From Sinorhizobium fredii (GTDB lineage Bacteria > Pseudomonadota > Alphaproteobacteria > Rhizobiales > Rhizobiaceae): a stretch of DNA of 64,000 nt. A program made the translations under genes and the position numbers. Shown here one piece after another: positions 34,931-43,676 of the stretch. Location: NCBI RefSeq assembly GCF_002944405.1, contig NZ_CP024307.1, positions 3,120,501-3,184,500 on the forward strand, given 5' to 3'. Numbering within the stretch: the first letter of the stretch is position 1; each line of letters opens with the position of its first letter. The notes under the pieces were generated by a model that was not told the DNA's origin, did no database searches, and saw only the letters and a list, made by a program, of their open reading frames with translations.

Positions 34931-35989
34931 ATGAGAGCGTTCCTTTCTGCTATGGGGCGAACAAAGGCCGATTACCGCCTTGCCCATTTGATACTGCTAT
35001 TGCACATTTCTTCCATGTGTGGGCTGGTCTGGTATTTGGGAGTTGAGCCATACTACCGGACCGGCAAGTTCTACCTTCAGCTGTCGTTCATGGCGATGCT
35101 GGTTTACGTGATGTGTTATATGCTGTGGACTGTCGTTCGGTTTTTGATCGAGCGGAGAGAGCAGCCGACCGCGGCATTGATCAAGCACATGCGTGATGTT
35201 CTGGTCCGGGACGACCGCTATGCCCATGCGCTTCACTCGATGGCAATATTCATTGGGATGATCACGGTCTTTGCGACGATCAAGTCAACGATACCTGCCA
35301 TCAATCCATTCTCCTGGGATCCTGTCTTCATCGAAATCGACCGTGCAATTTTTGGCGGAGTCGATCCATATATCCTCACAAGTGCGCTCTTCGGCAACGC
35401 CTATGCGATTATCGTCATAAACTTCTTCTATAACCTGTGGCTCATTCTCGTTGCGTGCGCCCTGGTGTGGGCCGCGTGGACCTCCAATCATTTCTTGCGC
35501 TTGCGCTTCATGTTCTCGGCCCTGCTAGGATGGCTTGTTGCAGGCAATATTCTTGCGATCACCTTTTCATCGGTCGGGCCGTGCTTCGTAGAGCCGTTAA
35601 CAGGCGATAACACTTATGCCCCGCTGATGCAGCTGCTTGAGCACGTGAATTTGGAGACTCAAATGGTCTGGGCGCTGACTGCTCAGAAAGGCCTCTGGGT
35701 CGCCTATACGAGTGAAATCGGGGCGATTTCCGGAATCTCTGCCATGCCGAGCCTGCACGTCGTCTTTGCCGTGACAATCGCCTGCGTAACATGGGGCATG
35801 GGACGTCTTCGACGCTGGGCCGGAACCGGTTTTGCGGTCATAATAGGGATTGGGTCAGTCCAACTCGGATGGCATTATGCATGTGACGGCATTGTCGGTG
35901 TCGCCCTAGCTCTCCTGTTCTGGAAGGTCTCCGGTTATCTCGCATCTTGGTCACTGGATCATTCATCGCCCGTACTGAAGCCTGCCTAA
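34931..35989 (+). CDS. PAP2-superfamily integral membrane phosphatase/phosphotransferase
   Basis: The 352-residue protein has about nine hydrophobic segments and the PAP2 signature motifs in its C-terminal part: SAMPSLHVVFAV (motif C2-like, with Ser and His) and GWHYACDGIVG (motif C3, His and Asp). The layout is that of the inositolphosphotransferase/Aur1-like group, which act on lipid or polyprenyl phosphates at the outer face of the membrane. The ribosome site is weak. It follows cpaA by 143 bases, so a link with the pilus (for example lipid or glycan modification) is possible but unproven. Confidence 0.8.
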   Translation: MRAFLSAMGRTKADYRLAHLILLLHISSMCGLVWYLGVEPYYRTGKFYLQLSFMAMLVYVMCYMLWTVVRFLIERREQPTAALIKHMRDVLVRDDRYAHALHSMAIFIGMITVFATIKSTIPAINPFSWDPVFIEIDRAIFGGVDPYILTSALFGNAYAIIVINFFYNLWLILVACALVWAAWTSNHFLRLRFMFSALLGWLVAGNILAITFSSVGPCFVEPLTGDNTYAPLMQLLEHVNLETQMVWALTAQKGLWVAYTSEIGAISGISAMPSLHVVFAVTIACVTWGMGRLRRWAGTGFAVIIGIGSVQLGWHYACDGIVGVALALLFWKVSGYLASWSLDHSSPVLKPA

Positions 35990-36115
35990 GCGGACCAGGA
36001 TATAGACCCAACCCGCGTTGACGGTGTCTACCAAGTCAGCATCCGGGAAGAAACCGGCGAGACGGAAGACGAGAACGGCAGCGGCTTGCCGTCCCTCCCA
36101 TGGGCAGTTCCCCGA

Positions 36116-37411
36116 CTACTCAACGAGCGACACCGTTCGGCCCACGACGATCTCGTCGGTTGGCGAGGCGCAGGTCTCCATCGTCGAATTCCCCGTGAAC
36201 GTGATCTGGTCCGCGACGATCTGTGTGCATCCCCCGGACACGGTTGAATTGCCGGTGAAATCGATACTGCCGGTAGGAATGTAGAGGTTTCCTTCCAGGC
36301 TCGATTCGGAATTGCCCGTCACCTGATGGGCCACACCAGTGTCGCGCCGGCTGCCGAAGAAGAGCAGCCCGGCGAATGGCCCGGTGGTCGGAGCGGAGAG
36401 ATCGATATCGCCGTTACCGAGCAGTTTCGCGGCGGCTCCGTTGGTGAAGTACAGGGTGACACCGTCGCCGGAAAGCTTTGCCCCCGCAGTAACCGTAAAG
36501 TCGCCGCCGTCTATGATATAGAGGCCAGGCTTCAGCGTAATGGTGCCCTTGATCTCCAGTCCGCCGCAGAACCGGATTGCCTGTGTCCCGTTCGCAAGCT
36601 TGTCGAACGCGTAGGCGGAATCCGAGATATAAGCGAGCGTTCGACAGGGAAGCTGCTCGACATGCAGCTTGTCGGGTTCGGCGACGGGGGCAAAAGGATC
36701 CGCCGTCGGCGGGACGCGTTCGACGGGCGCGCTGCAACCGGTCATCGTCAGGCCCGTCGTCGTTACCGCTTCGCCAACAGTGTAGACACAATCCGTCGAC
36801 ATCACCGCGCTGCCGTTCTTCATCAGAAAGGCATCGGCGGCGCTCGAATTGGAGACCACGCTGCAGCCCGACAATTGCACATGGGTCGAGCCGGTAACGG
36901 TTACCGCGCCGGACGCCGAATTCGACAGCGCAAGCACGCACGCGTTCGAGCCGCCCTTGACCTCGGCGACGGCACGGGCCGAGATCGTCACGGGCGCGCC
37001 GATGAAGACGGACGAGAACAGGCGCGCATGCGTCTCCGTCAGCTCGACCGTGATCTTGCTGGATCCGGCGCTCAGCCCCGGCTTCGTGCCGACGGTCAGG
37101 GTACCGGGCGAGTAGCCGGAGGCGCGTGCGATCCTCAGCGCCGTGCTCTCGAGGCCCGATTGCTGGTCGCCCGCTCGATGGCGGATGGCTGCGGCATGAG
37201 CCGAGACGTCCGCCGCATGCTGCAGTTTGCGGCTCTCCATATACCAGTAGCCGCTTTCCGCCCCCAGCCCCATGGCGCCAACCAGCACCGGAAACACGAT
37301 CGCCGCGATGACGGCGACGGCGCCGACCTCGTCCTCCAGGAGTGCGCACGAAAGGCGCCGCGGGCGCGGCGACGTTTTCCTGGGTTCGCTAACGTTGTTT
37401 CCTTTGCGCAT
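36116..37411 (-). CDS. TadG-like pilus assembly protein (second locus)
   Basis: This 431-residue protein starts with the TadG-type N-terminus: EVGAVAVIAAIVFPVLVGAM anchor (about residues 28-47) followed by ESRKLQHAADVSAHAAA. Its periplasmic part (about 130-425) is predicted beta-rich, with repeated patterns such as TFTGNSTMET and SIDFTGNSTVSGG, recalling a beta-helix-like array. It is transcribed divergently from the second cpaA. The ATG at 37411 is preceded by AGGA eight bases upstream; a GTG at 37459 is an alternative. Confidence 0.8.
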   Translation of the reverse strand: MRKGNNVSEPRKTSPRPRRLSCALLEDEVGAVAVIAAIVFPVLVGAMGLGAESGYWYMESRKLQHAADVSAHAAAIRHRAGDQQSGLESTALRIARASGYSPGTLTVGTKPGLSAGSSKITVELTETHARLFSSVFIGAPVTISARAVAEVKGGSNACVLALSNSASGAVTVTGSTHVQLSGCSVVSNSSAADAFLMKNGSAVMSTDCVYTVGEAVTTTGLTMTGCSAPVERVPPTADPFAPVAEPDKLHVEQLPCRTLAYISDSAYAFDKLANGTQAIRFCGGLEIKGTITLKPGLYIIDGGDFTVTAGAKLSGDGVTLYFTNGAAAKLLGNGDIDLSAPTTGPFAGLLFFGSRRDTGVAHQVTGNSESSLEGNLYIPTGSIDFTGNSTVSGGCTQIVADQITFTGNSTMETCASPTDEIVVGRTVSLVE

Positions 37412-37617
37412 CCGAATGTCCTGGAGTGCTGTTGATCCGGCCGAGGATATATCCCTCACCTGAAGCGGTTGCGATTCGGCCGGTTGGACTAGTCCTCTCC
37501 ATTCGCCTTGCCGCCTGCGCTTAGACCATCAGGCCGAATGGCGACCGCGGGATGGAGACGGCATATTCCGCAGCACCTCAAACGGCCTTCCCGGCCCTCG
37601 TGAAAGGCGCCCTTGTG

Positions 37618-38130
37618 ATGCTCTCCACTTCCGCAGCTTGGCTCGCATTCTTAGTCTTTGCCGGAACGATGACTTATGCCGGCCTAAAGGACGTGGCGAC
37701 GATGACGATTTCGAACCGTCTCGTCGGTTTTCTGCTGGTCGCCTTCGCGGTGCTTGCGCCGCTCGCCGGCCTCGATCTTTCCACGATCTGGTCGAGCATC
37801 CTGGTCGCCTCGGCGGTGCTCGCCTGCACCTTCGCCTTCTTTGCCCTCGGCTGGATCGGCGGCGGCGACGCAAAGTTGCTGCCCGTCGCGGTGCTCTGGC
37901 TCGGCCCGGGGCTTGCCCTCAGTTTCGTTATCTACGCCTCGGTGCTCGGCGCGGTTCTCACGCTGACGCTGCTGCAGTTTCGCAGGGTGCCGCTGCCGGT
38001 CGTCCTGAAGAAGCGCGCCTGGTCGAGCCGGTTGCACCAGCCGCAATCGGGCATTCCCTACGGTGCAGCGATGGCGCCTGCGGCACTTCTCCTGCTCCCG
38101 GAAAGCCACTGGTTCTCCGCCCTTCTCTGA
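37618..38130 (+). CDS. cpaA2: Prepilin peptidase CpaA/TadV (second locus)
   Basis: About 170 residues with the A24 peptidase pattern: the first helix is followed by TYAGLKDVATMTISN (Asp) and the second Asp lies in GWIGGGDAKLLP. It would process the second Flp pilin, the TadE-like domain of the CpaE fusion and the TadE-like protein of this locus. The ATG at 37618 puts the first helix at the N-terminus, as in the family; another in-frame ATG at 37552 would add 22 residues but has no ribosome site. Confidence 0.85.
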   Translation: MLSTSAAWLAFLVFAGTMTYAGLKDVATMTISNRLVGFLLVAFAVLAPLAGLDLSTIWSSILVASAVLACTFAFFALGWIGGGDAKLLPVAVLWLGPGLALSFVIYASVLGAVLTLTLLQFRRVPLPVVLKKRAWSSRLHQPQSGIPYGAAMAPAALLLLPESHWFSALL

Positions 38131-38164
38131 GGACTCCCTTAGTCCGTAACGCACAGGTCCTACC

Positions 38165-38956
38165 ATGATCCGCTTGGTCATTCTCCTTTTCGCACTCGCC
38201 TCCGGCGGTGCCGCATCCTGGTTGGCGCTCGGCTTCACCGATCAGCCGACAGTCGAGGCAGCCGAAGTTCAACAGTCTCCCTCGCAGGAGGTGCTCGTCG
38301 CCGCGCAAGAGCTGGCCCGCGGCACGACGCTCGAGGAGTCGCACCTGCGCTGGCAGGCGTGGGAGGGAGAGATCCCGCCGGTGTTCATCAGCCGCAGCGC
38401 ACGACCGGACGCGATGGCGACGCTCAAGGGGCTGCTCGCCCAGAGCGGTTTCGTCGCCGGAGAGCCGATCCGCGAGGATAAGCTTGCCCAGCGCGGCAGC
38501 GGTTTCCTCTCCAGCATGCTGCCTTCGGGAAAGCGGGCGATAGCCGTCCGCGTCACGGCGGAGAGCACGGCCGGCGGCTTCATCCTGCCGAACGACCATG
38601 TCGACGTCATCCACACCGTCGCTCGTCCGGATTCATCTGGAAAGGACGGCAAGGTGGTCAGCCGGGCGATCCTTTCCAACATACGGGTGCTCGCCGTCGA
38701 TCAGACCATCTCGGAAGGTGCGGACGGCACCTCGGTGGTCGGCAAAACCGCCACACTCGAGGCGGACCCCAAGCAGATCGCAGTCATCGCCGCGGCAGAA
38801 GCCTCCGGCACCGTGTCGCTGGCGCTGCGGGCGGTTTCTGACAACCTGGAAGCACCGGTTGTCGAGACGGAAGGAAACCGACCAGGGGTCGTGCGCATTG
38901 TTAGTGGTGGGCGGCTGTCGATGGTCGAGGTTCCGTCCCGCTCCGGTGGCAGTTGA
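38165..38956 (+). CDS. cpaB2: Tad pilus assembly protein CpaB/RcpC (second locus)
   Basis: A 263-residue protein with an N-terminal membrane segment (residues 2-23), a SAF domain (about 40-105, QELARGTTLEESHLRWQAW) and the RcpC domain (RVTAESTAGGFILPNDHVDVI). It is shorter than CpaB of the first locus and lacks that protein's long charged tail. It lies between the second cpaA and the CpaE fusion, with 25 bases to the latter, so these are probably one transcript. Confidence 0.9.
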   Translation: MIRLVILLFALASGGAASWLALGFTDQPTVEAAEVQQSPSQEVLVAAQELARGTTLEESHLRWQAWEGEIPPVFISRSARPDAMATLKGLLAQSGFVAGEPIREDKLAQRGSGFLSSMLPSGKRAIAVRVTAESTAGGFILPNDHVDVIHTVARPDSSGKDGKVVSRAILSNIRVLAVDQTISEGADGTSVVGKTATLEADPKQIAVIAAAEASGTVSLALRAVSDNLEAPVVETEGNRPGVVRIVSGGRLSMVEVPSRSGGS

Positions 38957-38981
38957 TTGTTTTTCACGGGATTTCGGACAG

Positions 38982-40724
38982 ATGAAACAGCTCGACGCAA
39001 AAGCCCAGGACACCCCGCGGGAACCGGTCGCGCCGCTCCTGTCAATCCCGAAGGTGGACATCGCCGTCTTCTGCCGCTCGGAGGCGTTGAAGGAGACGGT
39101 CCACGCGGCGGCCATGGACCGCCGGATGGCTCGCGCCACCGTGACGGTCAAGGAAGGCGGTCTCGAGGAAGCGACGGCACTTTACGCGGGTGTCACTTCG
39201 CCAAACCTCGTCGTCGTGGAAAACACCGACGACGAGGAGCGCCTCATGAGTGCACTCGAAGCCCTGGCGGTTGAGTGCGTCACCGGAACCAAGGTCATCG
39301 TCGTTGGCTCGTCCAACGACGTGGGACTCTACAAGAGACTCGTGGATGCGGGCGTCAGCGACTATCTGGTCATGCCGCTTGACCCGATCGACTTCGTGGC
39401 GGCGGTGCATCGCTGCTTTCGCGACTCTGGCGAAGAGAAGCTCGGGCGCATCGTCGCCTTTATCGGCGCCAAGGGCGGAACCGGATCGTCGACGCTCGCC
39501 CATAACGTCGCTTATGCGATGTCGAAGCGCGTCGATGCCGATGTGCTGGTGGCCGACCTCGACCTCCAGTTCGGCACGCTCGGGCTGGATTTCGATGTGG
39601 AGGCGGTCCAGGGCATGACCGACGTCCTCAGCAGCCCCGACCGACTGGACGACGTCCTCCTGCGGCGCCTGGCGGTGCCCTATACGGAGCACCTGCACCT
39701 GCTTCCGACGACTACCGATCTCAACAGGTTCTTCTATCTCAAGGAGGAGCATGTCGATCATCTGCTCGATGTCGCCCGGTCCAGCTCCTGGCAAATCGTC
39801 GTCGATCTGCCGCACATTTGGATGCAGTGGACTCGAAAGATCCTGCTTGAGGCGGACGAGATCGTGATCACCGCAACGCCCGACCTGGCGTCGATGCGCA
39901 ACGTGAAGAACCTGCTCGACCTCCTGAAGAAGGCGCGCCCCAACGATCCGCCGCCGAGACTCGTGCTGAACAGGACGGACACGCCGAAGCTCGCCGAGAT
40001 CAAGCCGAAGGACTTCGCCGCCGCTGTCGGTCTTGAGGAAAGCGTATCCGTTCCCTTCGATCCCCAACTGTTCGGCAAGGCGGCCAATAACGGCCAATTG
40101 GTCATCGAATCGGCGCCCGAGTCGAAGGCGGGGCAGGCCATAGTATCGCTTGCCTGGCGGGTCGGCGGCACCAGGGAGAGACGGGTGCGGAAGAAGGGTA
40201 TCGCAGGGCTGGTGCAGAGGTTCACCCAACGGCGAAAGCAGAAGGCAGCGGCGGGGCTTCGTAAGAACGCCCAGGAGCTGAAGAAGTCGGAGGCCGGCGC
40301 TTCGGCTGTGGAATTTGCGCTGTTTGCACCGGTGCTGGCACTCGGCCTCGTCGCTATGGCCGATGTGGCACTGGCGCTCCACGAGCGGATGACGATCGAC
40401 CATGTGCTTCGGGCCGGAGCGCAAGCCGCCATGGCCGATCCGGGGGCGACGCAGGTCGACAAGGTGCTGCAGTCGACGCTGGCGCAAAGCGCGACGCCAG
40501 CTAATGTCGCCCTGGCGCCGGTACAGCGTTACTGCGCCTGCCCGGAAAACGCCGACGTCCAGCCGGAGGCCGCGCCGCAATGCGGGACGACATCCTGCGC
40601 AAATTCGGCACAGCAGCTGGTATTCTATCGTCTCCAAGCGGCGAAGAATTACCAGCCCATGTCCCTGCCGGAGGCGCTCCCGCCCTTCCAGCTCAACTCC
40701 TCGATGCAGGTGCAGGTCCGATGA
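38982..40724 (+). CDS. cpaE2: CpaE/TadZ fused in frame to a TadE-like pseudopilin
   Basis: The 580-residue protein joins two Tad components. Residues 1-150 are a receiver-like domain (VGSSNDVGLYKRLVDAGVSD). About 160-410 are a MinD/ParA-like ATPase with an intact deviant Walker A, IGAKGGTGSSTLAHNVAYAM. A basic linker rich in Lys/Arg (about 400-432) leads to a TadE segment GASAVEFALFAPVLALGLVA (about 437-456) and a periplasmic tail with cysteines. CpaE is normally a separate cytoplasmic protein of about 400 residues and TadE a separate pseudopilin. No stop codon separates them here. Internal initiation at GTG 40212 could also release a separate pseudopilin. Confidence 0.88.
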   Translation: MKQLDAKAQDTPREPVAPLLSIPKVDIAVFCRSEALKETVHAAAMDRRMARATVTVKEGGLEEATALYAGVTSPNLVVVENTDDEERLMSALEALAVECVTGTKVIVVGSSNDVGLYKRLVDAGVSDYLVMPLDPIDFVAAVHRCFRDSGEEKLGRIVAFIGAKGGTGSSTLAHNVAYAMSKRVDADVLVADLDLQFGTLGLDFDVEAVQGMTDVLSSPDRLDDVLLRRLAVPYTEHLHLLPTTTDLNRFFYLKEEHVDHLLDVARSSSWQIVVDLPHIWMQWTRKILLEADEIVITATPDLASMRNVKNLLDLLKKARPNDPPPRLVLNRTDTPKLAEIKPKDFAAAVGLEESVSVPFDPQLFGKAANNGQLVIESAPESKAGQAIVSLAWRVGGTRERRVRKKGIAGLVQRFTQRRKQKAAAGLRKNAQELKKSEAGASAVEFALFAPVLALGLVAMADVALALHERMTIDHVLRAGAQAAMADPGATQVDKVLQSTLAQSATPANVALAPVQRYCACPENADVQPEAAPQCGTTSCANSAQQLVFYRLQAAKNYQPMSLPEALPPFQLNSSMQVQVR

Positions 40725-41146
40725 CCCGATCGTTCCATACCCTTCGTCGCGCCTGGCGCAGCCAGTCCGGCGCGACGGCGGTCGAGTTCGCACTTGTCTG
40801 TTTTCCCCTGCTTCTGCTGGTCCTTGGCGTGATCGAGTTCGGCCGCGCCTTTTACGTGCGCAACGACCTGTCCTATGCCGCCGACTTTGCCGCCCGGCAG
40901 GTGCTCATAGGCCAGATCGCCCGCGATGCGCCCGACAGCGAGGCGCAGTCGAAGCTGGCGAGCGCCGTCCGCGACAAGTTCGGCAGCGGCGATCCCGATC
41001 TGCTGCAAATTGCCGTCAGCAAGCAAACGGTCGATGGCATCGATTTTCGCGTCTTGTCGATCCGCTATCCATTCCGTTTCTTCGTCCCCGGGCTGGCCGA
41101 AACTCCGTTCAGCCTCGCACTTTCGCGGCGAATTCCGATCGGCTGA
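40721..41146 (+). CDS. TadE/TadF-like pseudopilin (second locus)
   Basis: The 141-residue protein has a basic N-terminus, then SGATAVEFALVCFPLLLLVL (about residues 17-36) with the Glu expected of TadE-type prepilins, and a periplasmic domain of about 100 residues. The ATG at 40721 overlaps the TGA of the CpaE-TadE gene (ATGA), so the two are translationally coupled and make the usual pair of pseudopilins. A longer frame from 40580 overlaps the upstream gene and is not used. Confidence 0.87.
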   Translation: MTRSFHTLRRAWRSQSGATAVEFALVCFPLLLLVLGVIEFGRAFYVRNDLSYAADFAARQVLIGQIARDAPDSEAQSKLASAVRDKFGSGDPDLLQIAVSKQTVDGIDFRVLSIRYPFRFFVPGLAETPFSLALSRRIPIG

Positions 41147-41164
41147 GCGTTTTGGTCAGGCCGG

Positions 41165-41662
41165 TCATTGTTCGCCCCCTTCGTCGAGCGGCGGAGCGTT
41201 AGGCGGAGGAGGTGCCGTCGTTTCATCGCTGGGCGGAACCGGGTCGCAATGTTCCGTGCAGCTATAGGTCGATCGCCCGCCGCCGCCGTGCACGGTGACC
41301 AGACGGCCGCCCGCTGCGACTACATCGAGAACGATGTTGGCAACCTCGCCGCCTTCAGCGTCCATGACGATGAGGTTCGTCGAGCCGGGCGTCTTGCCGG
41401 TCAGGATGACCGTCTTGTCGTCGCTGAGCGTCGCGTGGGCGATGGCGGGATTGCCGATGATGAGCGTGCTCGCCGGTCGGGCGAGGATCAGTGGCCTCGC
41501 AAAATCGACAATGACCCTGACGACGCCCTCGGTCTGGCGGCTAGGCTCCAGGGCCGTGGACGGGGGGCTCTCTTCCGCCGCCTGCGCCGCGCCAAGGACG
41601 GTACAGGTCATCAGGGCGAGAATAAGCCACCCGGCCCCGCCCTGCCTTGGAACCACTCGCAT
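41165..41662 (-). CDS. Pilus N-terminal domain protein (secretin N-domain only)
   Basis: The 165-residue protein has a signal peptide (GWLILALMTCTVLGAAQAAE, cut about residue 30) and a single pilus-assembly N-terminal domain. That domain contains RPASTLIIGNPAIAHATLSD and TVILTGKTPGSTNLIVMDAE, as at the start of CpaC secretins, then a Pro/Gly-rich tail with two Cys. The secretin domain itself is missing. It lies on the strand opposite to the rest of the second locus, between the pseudopilin and pilin genes. The ATG at 41662 has GGGAGCG about six bases upstream; longer frames lack a signal peptide at the start. Confidence 0.8.
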   Translation of the reverse strand: MRVVPRQGGAGWLILALMTCTVLGAAQAAEESPPSTALEPSRQTEGVVRVIVDFARPLILARPASTLIIGNPAIAHATLSDDKTVILTGKTPGSTNLIVMDAEGGEVANIVLDVVAAGGRLVTVHGGGGRSTYSCTEHCDPVPPSDETTAPPPPNAPPLDEGGEQ

Positions 41663-41931
41663 CGTTCGCTCCCGATCTCTGTGAACGGACACACCTTCCG
41701 TTCGAAGAAGGCTGGCAAAAGCAAGAGGATAGTGCGGCCGAACGATTGGACTAGGCCAACAAGCCGACCTTACTGCGGAAGTGGTATCGGCCATCAGGCT
41801 GAATGGATCAAAAGGGTTAATAAAGTCTATATCAAGGCCACACAGCAAGCGGGAAACGAGCAGAAGCCGCCCCGGCCTGTGATGCCGAACTTGGCGTCGG
41901 CGCAACCCCAACCCACTCGAAGGATCGTCTC

Positions 41932-42093
41932 ATGAAAAATCTTCTCGTCCGCTTCGTCCGCAACGAATCCGGCGCCACGGCCATCGAATACGGCCTGATC
42001 GCAGGCCTTATCGCCGTCGTCATCATCACTGCCGTACGGACCGTCGGCACCGACGTCAACACCGCATTCAACGCCATCGCAACGGCCCTCTAA
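41932..42093 (+). CDS. pilA2: Flp-type pilin (second locus)
   Basis: The 53-residue prepilin is a classic Flp pilin: a basic leader (MKNLLVRFVRNESG), cleavage expected after that Gly, and a mature protein starting ATAIEYGLIAGLIAVVII with the Glu-Tyr pair at positions 5-6. It ends FNAIATAL. It is the major subunit of the second pilus. A stem-loop follows at 42128-42153, then cpaF, tadB and tadC. It shares only the signature with the Trp-rich pilin of the first locus. Confidence 0.95.
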   Translation: MKNLLVRFVRNESGATAIEYGLIAGLIAVVIITAVRTVGTDVNTAFNAIATAL

Positions 42094-42127
42094 GGCGACC
42101 CGAGTCACTGCGTCGGTCGCCAAGCGA

Positions 42128-42153
42128 AGCGGAAGGCACAATCGCCTTCCGCT
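42128..42153 (+). terminator. Hairpin after the second pilin gene (attenuator)
   Basis: AGCGGAAGGC (42128-42137) pairs perfectly with GCCTTCCGCT (42144-42153) around a six-base loop. It lies between the pilin gene and cpaF. There is no T-run, so it is more likely a stabiliser or partial terminator than a full stop for transcription. Confidence 0.65.
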
Positions 42154-42202
42154 GTCGCATCTGAAGAGCACAGACATCTCAACGACGAGTGAAGCGACAA
42201 CG

Positions 42203-43627
42203 ATGTTCGGCAGAAAATCCACTCCGGATCAAAAGATTACCGAAACGGAAGCGCATGAGGCGGCGCGCGAGGCGCATTCCGCCGCGCCGCGAGAAATGCC
42301 GCGGCTTGCCGAAGTCCCGGCCGCCGCCAAGGCGGAAAAGGCCGACCAATACTACAGCCTTAAAAAAGAAATCTTCAGCGCGCTGATCGCCACCATCGAC
42401 GTGGCGGCGCTGTCGAGCATGGACGGCGAACAGGCGCGCGAGGAAATCGGCGCGATCGTCAACGACATCGTCGCGGCCAAGAAGGCTGGAATATCCATGG
42501 CCGAGCAGAACGAGCTGCTCCGCGACATCTGCAACGACATTCTGGGCTACGGCCCTCTCGAACCGCTGCTCGCACGCGACGATATCGCCGACATCATGGT
42601 GAATGGCGCCGACCAGGTCTTCATCGAGGTCGGTGGTCGGGTGCAGCAGACGGGCATCCGTTTCCGCGACAACGAACAGCTCCTCAACATCTGCCAACGC
42701 ATCGTCAGCCAGGTCGGCCGTCGCGTCGACGAAGCAAGCCCGATCTGCGACGCGCGTCTGGCCGACGGCTCGCGCGTCAACGTCATCGCGCCGCCGCTCG
42801 CGATCGACGGGCCGAGCCTGACGATCCGCAAGTTCAAGAAGGAGAAGCTGAACCTTGACCAGTTGGTCCGGTTCGGCTCGATCTCGCCCGAGGGCGCCGA
42901 GATCCTGAAGATCATCGGCCGCGTCCGCTGCAATGTGCTGATTTCCGGTGGCACGGGCTCCGGGAAGACGACGCTCCTGAATTGCCTTACCGGTTATATC
43001 GACGATGGCGAACGCATCATCACCTGCGAGGATGCGGCCGAGCTGCAACTGCAGCAGCCCCATGTGGTGCGGCTCGAGACCCGCCCGCCGAACATCGAAG
43101 GCCTGGGTGAGATCACCATGCGCAGCCTCGTCAAGAACTGCCTGCGCATGCGGCCGGAGCGGATCATCGTCGGCGAAGTGCGCGGACCCGAAGCCTTCGA
43201 CCTGCTGCAGGCGATGAACACCGGCCACGACGGTTCGATGGGGACGCTCCACGCCAACTCTCCCCGCGAAGCGATCTCGCGCGTCGAGGCGATGATCACC
43301 ATGGGTGGCCATTCGCTGCCGGGCAAGGCGATCCGGGAAATGCTGGTTTCATCGGTGGACGTGATCGTCCAGGCGGCGCGGCTGCGCGACGGCTCCCGCC
43401 GCATCACACACATCACCGAAGTCCTCGGCATGGAGGGCGACGTCGTGACGACGCAGGATCTCTTCGTCTACGACATCTTCGGAGAGGATGCGAAGGGCAA
43501 CATCATCGGACGGCACCGCTCCACCGGCATCGGCCGACCGGCCTTCTGGGACCGCGCCCGCTATTATGGTGAAGAAGCGCGCCTGGCCGCCGCCCTTGAC
43601 GCGGCCGAGATAAAGGCGGCCGCCTGA
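42203..43627 (+). CDS. cpaF2: Tad pilus secretion ATPase TadA/CpaF (second locus)
   Basis: A 474-residue secretion ATPase. A charged N-terminus (about residues 1-60) precedes the CpaF N-domain ([20 protein letters not shown]) and the RecA-like core with Walker [12 protein letters not shown], Asp box [16 protein letters not shown], Walker [16 protein letters not shown] and His box [16 protein letters not shown], all intact. It powers pilin extrusion in the second system. The ribosome site is modest (GAAGCGACAACG before the ATG). Confidence 0.95.
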   Translation: MFGRKSTPDQKITETEAHEAAREAHSAAPREMPRLAEVPAAAKAEKADQYYSLKKEIFSALIATIDVAALSSMDGEQAREEIGAIVNDIVAAKKAGISMAEQNELLRDICNDILGYGPLEPLLARDDIADIMVNGADQVFIEVGGRVQQTGIRFRDNEQLLNICQRIVSQVGRRVDEASPICDARLADGSRVNVIAPPLAIDGPSLTIRKFKKEKLNLDQLVRFGSISPEGAEILKIIGRVRCNVLISGGTGSGKTTLLNCLTGYIDDGERIITCEDAAELQLQQPHVVRLETRPPNIEGLGEITMRSLVKNCLRMRPERIIVGEVRGPEAFDLLQAMNTGHDGSMGTLHANSPREAISRVEAMITMGGHSLPGKAIREMLVSSVDVIVQAARLRDGSRRITHITEVLGMEGDVVTTQDLFVYDIFGEDAKGNIIGRHRSTGIGRPAFWDRARYYGEEARLAAALDAAEIKAAA

Positions 43628-43676
43628 CGGTCGCTTCGTCGAATTCCCCGAGCATCTGACAAAGGCTAATACGGAC

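Noticed and set aside
38598..38981. Longer N-terminus for the CpaE-TadE fusion
   Set aside because: The upstream part overlaps cpaB2 in another frame and is Arg/Ser/Pro-rich; the ATG at 38982 gives the normal CpaE N-terminus.
39042..40793. A 583-codon open frame on the minus strand
   Set aside because: It mirrors the CpaE-TadE gene on the opposite strand; codon-position bias and domains support only the plus strand.
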